Source: Parapristionchus giblindavisi (taxonomy: Eukaryota > Nematoda > Chromadorea > Rhabditida > Diplogasteridae). From it: a stretch of DNA of 64,000 bases. Both the position numbers and the translations under genes were made by a program. This document shows positions 58,237 to 64,000 of the stretch, one piece after another. Positions within the stretch are counted from its first letter, which is position 1; every line of letters begins with the position of its first letter. The stretch is taken from NCBI GenBank assembly GCA_943737045.1, contig CALSFV010000427.1:99501-163500 (forward strand). Reading direction: 5' to 3'. The notes under the pieces were generated by a model. It was not told the origin of the DNA. It did no database searches and was given only the letters and a program-made list of their open reading frames with translations.

Positions 58237-58479
58237 GGGCGTACCATCCTATACAACGACCATATACAAATTTATTGCGGAACTTCTCTTTTTTCACCCA
58301 AGCTATTTTGCAATTCAAATCCACACTCATTTTGGCCGTGAATGACCGTGCAGAAGATCATAATGAATGATTTTTTTCTAAGCACAGCCTTGCCTCCCAC
58401 TTCCCCGGTTTGCGCACAGCCTTTCACCCCCAGCGTGTCCACCTATGCCAAGCCAATTTAAGTTGACTTGAGTGAGTGA

Positions 58480-58930
58480 AAACAAGCCTACCGTACTACA
58501 AACGTTACAGTAGCCGCATATCCTACCGTATGCCGCACCATACCCAATAGCCTTGGATATCGGCATACCGTACCCCTCGCCTTGCTCTAACAGTGGATAT
58601 CGATCTGCCGTATCACAAACGTTACAGTAACATTGGATATCGACATACCCTACCACAAACGTTACAGTAACTGTGATTATCGACTTACCGTACCACAAAC
58701 ATTACAGTAACAGTGGTTATCGACATACCGTACCTTACACTAACAGTACCGTACCCCCTCAAAATTGAGTTAACATTAACTCATCAACAGTATAAAAGAT
58801 ACCGAACTATTGTACCACAGACGCTACAGTATCCCAGATACACTGACAGCATTAACTTCATACCTACCGCTCCCGCACGCTACAGCATGTCATTCGACGT
58901 ATCCCACATGATGCCGTATTTGCATATCTA
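58480..58930. repeat. Degenerate repeat of ccaaacgttacagtaac...gatatcgacataccgtacc
   Basis: Roughly 50-60 bp imperfect units containing acaaacgttacagta and ggatatcgacataccgtacc, with 15 or more TACNGTA motifs in 450 bp. No coding signal; the open frames here overlap the repeats. Confidence 0.75.
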
Positions 58931-59650
58931 CTAACCATTGCCCTCGAATTCTGAACAATACAGTTAGCATGATCTACACGGTTACTATAATTGGCGGGCG
59001 ACGATAGATCGATATCCACGGTCACGGTGGTTCGGGGTACGCTTGGTCTATATCCTCAGTTACTAAAACATGCGGGAGCGGCTGGTAAATCAATAAAACA
59101 AAAATGCCGGAAATGCAAAATATTTAAAAATTTAAAAATTGCAAAATAAAAAAGTCTGGGTCAAAAACAGAGAAGTTCCTTATTTTCTACATTTTTGCGT
59201 TTAGCATTAAGGTGATTAGGGATTCCTTATCCATAAATAATTTGAATATTTACTCAATATATGAAATGCCTACATTTGGAGGATTGGAGGATCTAGATCA
59301 TGAAGGATGAAGTCGTATAGATGGTGATACTGATTGAGCTTATATGAATCAGCTGATATATTGATAAATTTGAGTTAAGCACTAAAGATAGAAATATACC
59401 ATTAATAGGAGTCCTTAGTATTCGTTTTTCTTCTTGTAATGATGAAGGTAAGGTAATGAGAATCCAAGATTATCATTACCATTAACAATGCTATCATCCT
59501 TAAGAATAATAGAAGATCATATCCATCCAATCGTTTAGCATAGCTAAAGCACGAGTATGAATTAATTTCACCCTAAAATCGTTCAAATTCATATCTGATT
59601 TCACATCGACTATAACAACTCAACAACAACAATTGATCAGACAACTGAGA

Positions 59651-59999
59651 TAGTTTTACGGGCTTTGCTCTGTAATGAATTGATAATCCCTGCCAACGGC
59701 AAAACACTAGTAGTTTTACCTGTAAAAAGAATTATCAATGAAATTGCCCCCGTCGGCGGTCTCTCCATCCCACTCGTCATTACTCGAGTGATCCAAATGT
59801 GGTTCCTTCTCCACCGCCGTACTTCTCACTGTCAGCGGAAAAACATGTATACATAAGAACAATAATTATAAGTTGTAAAATAATACCTTCTGAGCCTTGA
59901 ACTACGCCCGTACGTCGCGTTCTACCTTTCTAACCATAGAATATAGTCGCGTCTTAGTCATTGCGCATCGGTTGATTGGCAGCAAAGCCCGTAAAACTA
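59651..59999. mobile_element. 349-bp MITE with 19-bp TIRs and TA ends
   Basis: Left tagttttacgggctttgct (59651-59669) and right agcaaagcccgtaaaacta (59981-59999) are exact reverse complements. TA at each outer end fits a TA target duplication. The interior has no coding potential by eye. Confidence 0.88.
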
Positions 60000-60089
60000 C
60001 ATTTCACGCGAAAGAAGTGGATAAATGATGAAATTATAAAAGAGCGTAGTCCCCCTGGAAGAAAAGAATAAAATAATAAGAGATAAGTT

Positions 60090-60289
60090 ACTCCTCACCT
60101 ACTTTTCGCGAGCGAGGAAAAAAGTAAGTTGAAAATAACTTAAAAACAAGCGGCAATTAAAACGAGTAAAAAGTAAGTTGGATGTAAGTAACCCTGTTAC
60201 GGCTGCGCGTGCCGTAGCCGGGAAGTAACATAAAAGTAATTAGAAAGTAAGTTACTTTTCGTGTGTTACTTACTGTAATCTTACCCTGC
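60090..60289. repeat. AGTAAGTT-rich repeat ending gtaatcttaccctg
   Basis: Rich in aaaagtaagttg and aagtaacataaaagtaa blocks; ends gtaatcttaccctg, the inverse of cagggtaatattac at 55800-55813 except for one base. It may be the right end of the same or a related element. Confidence 0.6.
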
Positions 60290-60689
60290 TCAGGTAAAAC
60301 CGCACATACATTTTACAGCTAGGAAAAATACAGGCGACAGCTACAATACATGCATGTGAACTGTCAAAATACATACATTTTACAGTTAGCGATATGTATG
60401 TTTTCTGGCTGTTTTCTACCTTTTTCATAGCTTTTACCTGTTTCTTGCCTTTTCTTTGACTGTAACATACATTTTTTCTAGCATTTTTAAAACAATTTGC
60501 TGCCTTTTCTCTAGCAGTTATTAGGCTGTTTTCTACCCTTTCTTTTACTACTTGTTCTGTACTCAGGAATACTGCCAGCGAATAAACAACGATTTATTGA
60601 CGTAAATATACATGAAATTTTAAATAAAAATCAAATGTGAACCAGCCAAGGAACAACAACAAACTATGGAACGATCATAGCAATAAATA

Positions 60690-61340
60690 TCTAGCGATAC
60701 AAATAAAAAACATTAGCAATTCTACTTCAATTTCTTCATTCCTTAATTCTTCATCCTTTGCACGTAATCGACCTCTCATCGCCTACAGTATACTTCATTC
60801 ATTCTTTCTACTTAGCCAATCAATCAATAAAGTACCTTTCTATAATGTTGATGATCAGTAATTGTCTCATCCTCATTTTCCAATTGAATATGCTTTAATC
60901 TCTTTCTTTCCTCTCTTTCAAATGCCAGTTTTCCTTCAAGGTTCTTTATTATATCATCTGTTGATGTAGATTCCCTTCTTAATCTGAATTAATCAATCAA
61001 TAATCCCTCATATCTACAGTACAACTTACAAGTTTGGCTTCAATCGATAATACTTCTCTTTAAATAATCTTCTCTTTCAATACCGTAATCCTCTCAGCTC
61101 CTTCTCTCATTACTCTAGCTGCCATATCTTGTGCATTTCGAAATGGTTCCTAAAAAGAAATAGATAAATTCTGATTAGAAAAAAACAAATTTGTAATCAA
61201 TCAATCAACCAATACCTCTAGTATTGCAGTTCTTTCATGTTCATGTTCATCTAATTCTCTTCTCTACATATTTCTCAATATTTCATTCTATCTTGAGTAT
61301 TTCTCAATTGAGTCATCAATGCATTACTCTACAACAAGTA
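60690..61340 (-). CDS. Partial coiled-coil protein gene, unrecognised
   Basis: Short exons with heptad-like Glu/Arg/Lys-rich peptides: SNALMTQLRNTQ, RRELDEHEHERTAILE, EPFRNAQDMAARVMREGAER, LRRESTSTDDIIKNLEGKLA then FEREERKRLKHIQLEN, and AMRGRLRAKDEELRNEEIEV then ELLMFF, near a terminal splice or stop at about 60715. Introns have the same ATTGATTG-rich look as elsewhere. The 5' part is missing or lies beyond the repeats starting at 61430, and several joins are uncertain (one exon reads into a stop unless spliced). Could be the 3' end of a centrosomal or golgin-type protein, or a decaying gene. Confidence 0.5.
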
Positions 61341-61429
61341 TAGTATATTCATCTCTTCTCAATCTAATCAATAATCTAGTCTATCATCGTTATATCTATC
61401 TCATTTTCCTTATGTGAGATCATACAGGG

Positions 61430-61610
61430 AAGCATTGCCGCTAGCGCTATAGCGGGAAGAACCCACCCGGTTTTGGCACCTGACCAACTCGATCTAGGAA
61501 AACATTCGCTCAAAATGAAAATGAATTAGCCAAAGTTCACTCAAACATGAAATTTTTGCATCCCACCCACCCGATTTTAATTTCCAGCGGCAAAGGTTGC
61601 CCAGGTATCG
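61430..61610. repeat. Dispersed repeat, relative of 29190-29320
   Basis: Has gccgctagcgctatagcggg, gccaaagttcactcaaacatg and attttaatttccagcggcaaagg. Ordered similarity to the block inside the 3.2-kb element; a gccgctagcgaca fragment recurs at about 63878. Confidence 0.6.
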
Positions 61611-62270
61611 GTGAGATACTAATTATCTTCTAAATGTAATATTCTCGTAGAACAGATACTCATCATACTGCTTGAGACAATTCAACTACGGTTTAATTTG
61701 AAACAATATTTTTGCTAATCGATAAATCAATCAAAACCAACTTGATTCGGATCTGCTCAATTCACTTTATCATCTCTATTACTTCATCATCTTCTTCATT
61801 CATTCCATTCTTCTTCATCCTCAATTCATATTCACTATACCTTCTCTTGATTCAATTATACTAATCGATCACCTGTAATCAGACAACTATTTTATACGTG
61901 TCCGTATCCGACGGATGGCCAACTTGCGGCCGCAACTTGGCCGTCCGTCGGATAGTTATCCGACGGATGGCCAAATTGCGGCCGCAACTTGGCCGTCCGT
62001 CGGATAGTTATCCGACGGATGGCCAAATTGCGGGCAATAGCAAACTGAGTTAGTAATTGTTTTAAACACTCTGTTTTATTATTTTTTGCTCCGCACGGCG
62101 GCTCAATGATAGTAATTAAGAAGCTCTTGCCTGAGAAAGAAAGTATCGCAAACTGAGTGATGATAAGCAGTAAAACATCTAGGTTCTCCCAGCGCGAAAG
62201 TTGATTACGGTATATCTGGGCGCTCGCTTCTGACTAGACCTATCATCGAGTTTTACGATTCGCGAGTCAT

Positions 62271-62341
62271 GCTGAGATGGCTTAGTGGATAGAGCTTTTG
62301 TTTAGCGATCCGAACCTCGTAGGTTCGAATTCCGCCCAGTG
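62271..62341 (+). pseudogene. tRNA-like segment inside the 1.95-kb element
   Basis: gctgagatggcttagtggat through taggttcgaattccgcccag-t. The A box (tggcttagtgga) and B box (ggttcgaattcc) are near consensus, and the D stem gctt/gagc pairs. The acceptor stem pairs only in part and the anticodon stem is weak. Probably a tRNA-derived (SINE-like) remnant. Confidence 0.55.
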
Positions 62342-63401
62342 CAAATCAACTTTGCCGATTTTTCGTAATGCAAGAGCATTCAAGCCAAAGTTAAATGTAG
62401 GGATTTCTCTTAATTGAACCGCCGTGCTCCGAACTACTCTATTAATCCATTTAATTAGTCTATCGATTCAGTTGCTATCCAAGATCAGCAGAGTTCCTTT
62501 ACTCCATTTTGCGGAATACGTCTTATTTCTTGTTTTGTCGTTGAACAAAAAAACAGTTACAGACAGAGTAGAGCGGACTCTAAGCCTAAGCTTACCTTAA
62601 CTAAGGAACTCTGCTGAGTGCGAATAGTAACTGAATCGATAGAATGTTTAAATGAATCAGTAGAGTAGTGCGGACTCTAAGCCTAAGCTTACCTTAACTA
62701 AGGAACTCTGCTGAGTGCGAATAGTAACTGAATCGATAGAATGTTTAAATGAATTAATAGAGTAGTGCGGACTCTAAGCCTAAGCTTACCTTAACTAAAG
62801 GAACTCTGCTGAGTAAAGGATAATGAATTGCTCACGGGCAGGGATGTGCATTTTTCGTTTTTTCGATTTCTTTCAATTTTTCGAATTTTCTCGAAAAACT
62901 TTTTCGACGAAAAATTCGAAAAAATCGAAGAAAAAAAATGCTTTTACATAAAAAGCACAAAATTTCAAAAATTAATCGTTATTAGCGACTTTTTTGAAAA
63001 ATTTTGAAACAAAAATTACAATTTTTGTTGAGCAAAAATATTTTTTCATGAAAGCGGATTCAATTAAGAATCACACAGTTGCAATTCTTGCGTTATCATT
63101 ATATCGATAGTAAAAAAAAATTCTAAAGAGAATAAAACGTGATATGTGCTCTCTGCGCTTCTCTAAGGGTGTTTCTCCGGCGCTACCGGGCACACTATCC
63201 CAAGTATGGCTGTAACAGCGCATAAATAGCCTTCTTGTAAAATAATTCTGAACTCTTTCAATGACTATTTTGTCGTGCTTTTAGAACGGATTAAAAACAG
63301 TTGGATATAATGTTTTTTTCGAATGAAGGCTATAAAATGATGATAGAACAATGAAAATGAAGTTGAGGAAGTTTGTAAAAATCAGCAAAAGAATAATGAC
63401 A

Positions 63402-63475
63402 GAAACGGGGGTTGAACCAGGGGGGACAGGGCTGCCAGCCTGTCGCGCTACCGGTTGAGCCGTCGAGGAAGTTGG
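63402..63475 (-). pseudogene. tRNA-like segment, minus strand
   Basis: On the minus strand: gacggctcaaccggtagcgc (A-box-like), gacaggctggcagccctgtc (a strong hairpin with an 8-nt loop containing GGC) and ctggttcaacccccg (B box). The 8-nt anticodon loop and unpaired T stem argue against a functional tRNA. Confidence 0.5.
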
Positions 63476-64000
63476 ACACACTACTTTGCATCTCGTAGGG
63501 TATTTTGGCGGTGCGCCGTTATCGATCGAAATTATCGATTACTATGAAGCTTTTGAAAACAGTTAACTGAATCGATACACTAATTAAATAGATCGATAGA
63601 GTAGCACGGATCCTAAGCCTAAACAAACCTTAACTAAAGGAACTCTGCTGATTTTGGATAGTAACTGAATCGATAGACTAATTAAATGTATTAATAAAGT
63701 AGTTCGGTGCAAGAAATAAGAAGACAATGTGTTTAAAATTATTACTAAGTCAGTTTGCAATTGCCCGCAATTTGGCCATCCGTCGGATAACTATCCGACG
63801 GACGGCCAAGTTGCGGCCGCAAGTTGGCCATCCGTCCGTTACGGACACCTGATTTTGGGGGAAATCAGGTGGGTCTTGCCGCTAGCGACAATGCCGCCCA
63901 TGTATGCGCACAGCCTTCCCTCCTTTCTCCAAGTATTAATAGATAATTTATAAAATGAAACTAGATTATCAATTGATAATAAAATGCGAGTGTGCAGCCA

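Larger units (their letters stand above)
61898..63848. mobile_element. 1.95-kb element with palindromic subterminal repeats and internal tRNA-like units
   Basis: Left end gtgtccgtatccgacggatg and right end reading gtgtccgtaacggacggatg in reverse form TIRs. The left side has two and a half tandem copies, and the right side about one, of an about 51-bp palindrome centred on ttgcggccgcaa within tccgacggatggcc. The next zone, gcgggcaatagcaaactgag, is also inverted on the right (cagtttgcaattgcccgc). Inside are three near-tandem copies of actctaagcctaagcttacc (62578-62822), a fourth near 63609, and two tRNA-like segments. No transposase frame seen. Confidence 0.82.

Noticed and set aside
62578..62822. 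Telomere-like gcctaagcctaag words
   Set aside because: Nematode telomeres are TTAGGC repeats; here the match is one or two partial units within a longer unrelated 100-bp repeat.

Overview
The window is AT-rich eukaryotic nuclear DNA, almost certainly from a nematode. It has many short introns, a secreted transthyretin-like (TTR) protein of the nematode family, a probable SXP/RAL-2-type (DUF148) secreted protein, a two-PDZ protein resembling nematode families, and dense inverted-repeat (foldback/MITE) elements. Genus cannot be told from sequence alone. There are no bacterial operons, CRISPR arrays or viral genes.

Layout. About 0.1-20.1 kb is a run of ten genes, all on the minus strand, with gaps of roughly 0.3-0.6 kb. 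In transcription order they are PGAP1 (GPI inositol-deacylase), a PDZ protein, a small secreted DUF148-like protein, an unrecognised small gene, a steroid 5-alpha-reductase, a BTB protein, mitochondrial ribosomal protein mL49, a disordered protein, a ZFYVE19/ANCHR-like protein and ACTMAP (actin maturation protease). A 440-bp gap separates PGAP1 from the divergent plus-strand symplekin gene (20.5-27.0 kb), followed by a WD40 protein (27.3-32.0 kb). Then come a PI-PLC X-domain protein that lacks both catalytic histidines (minus, 32.3-34.1 kb), an RMDN family protein (minus, 36.6-38.0 kb), two tail-to-tail aquaporins (40.4-44.6 kb), SmD2 (plus, 45.3-45.9 kb), a small heat-shock protein, a TTR-like secreted protein and mitochondrial IF-2 (all minus, 46.1-55.6 kb). 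From 55.6 kb on, the DNA is mostly repeats, with a goosecoid-like homeobox remnant and part of a coiled-coil gene.

The coding genes are mainly housekeeping: mitochondrial translation (mL49, IF-2), mRNA 3'-end processing and splicing (symplekin, SmD2), GPI-anchor remodelling, actin maturation and chaperoning. They do not form one pathway.

The unusual content is repetitive. Two large palindromes flanked by TTAA (2.2 and 2.7 kb) sit in introns of PGAP1 and mtIF-2, and a 473-bp relative is nested inside a 3.2-kb TIR element in the WD40 gene. There is also a hAT-type MITE with a perfect 8-bp target duplication, a TA-flanked MITE, a 1.95-kb element with palindromic ends and internal tRNA-like segments, a run of about 125 CTCCCT units, several minisatellites, and three short motifs (GATCTTT heptads, TACNGTA and ATTGATTG) spread through introns.

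Exon joins were made by eye from GT/AG sites and reading frame. Spans run from start to stop codon and include introns unless stated.
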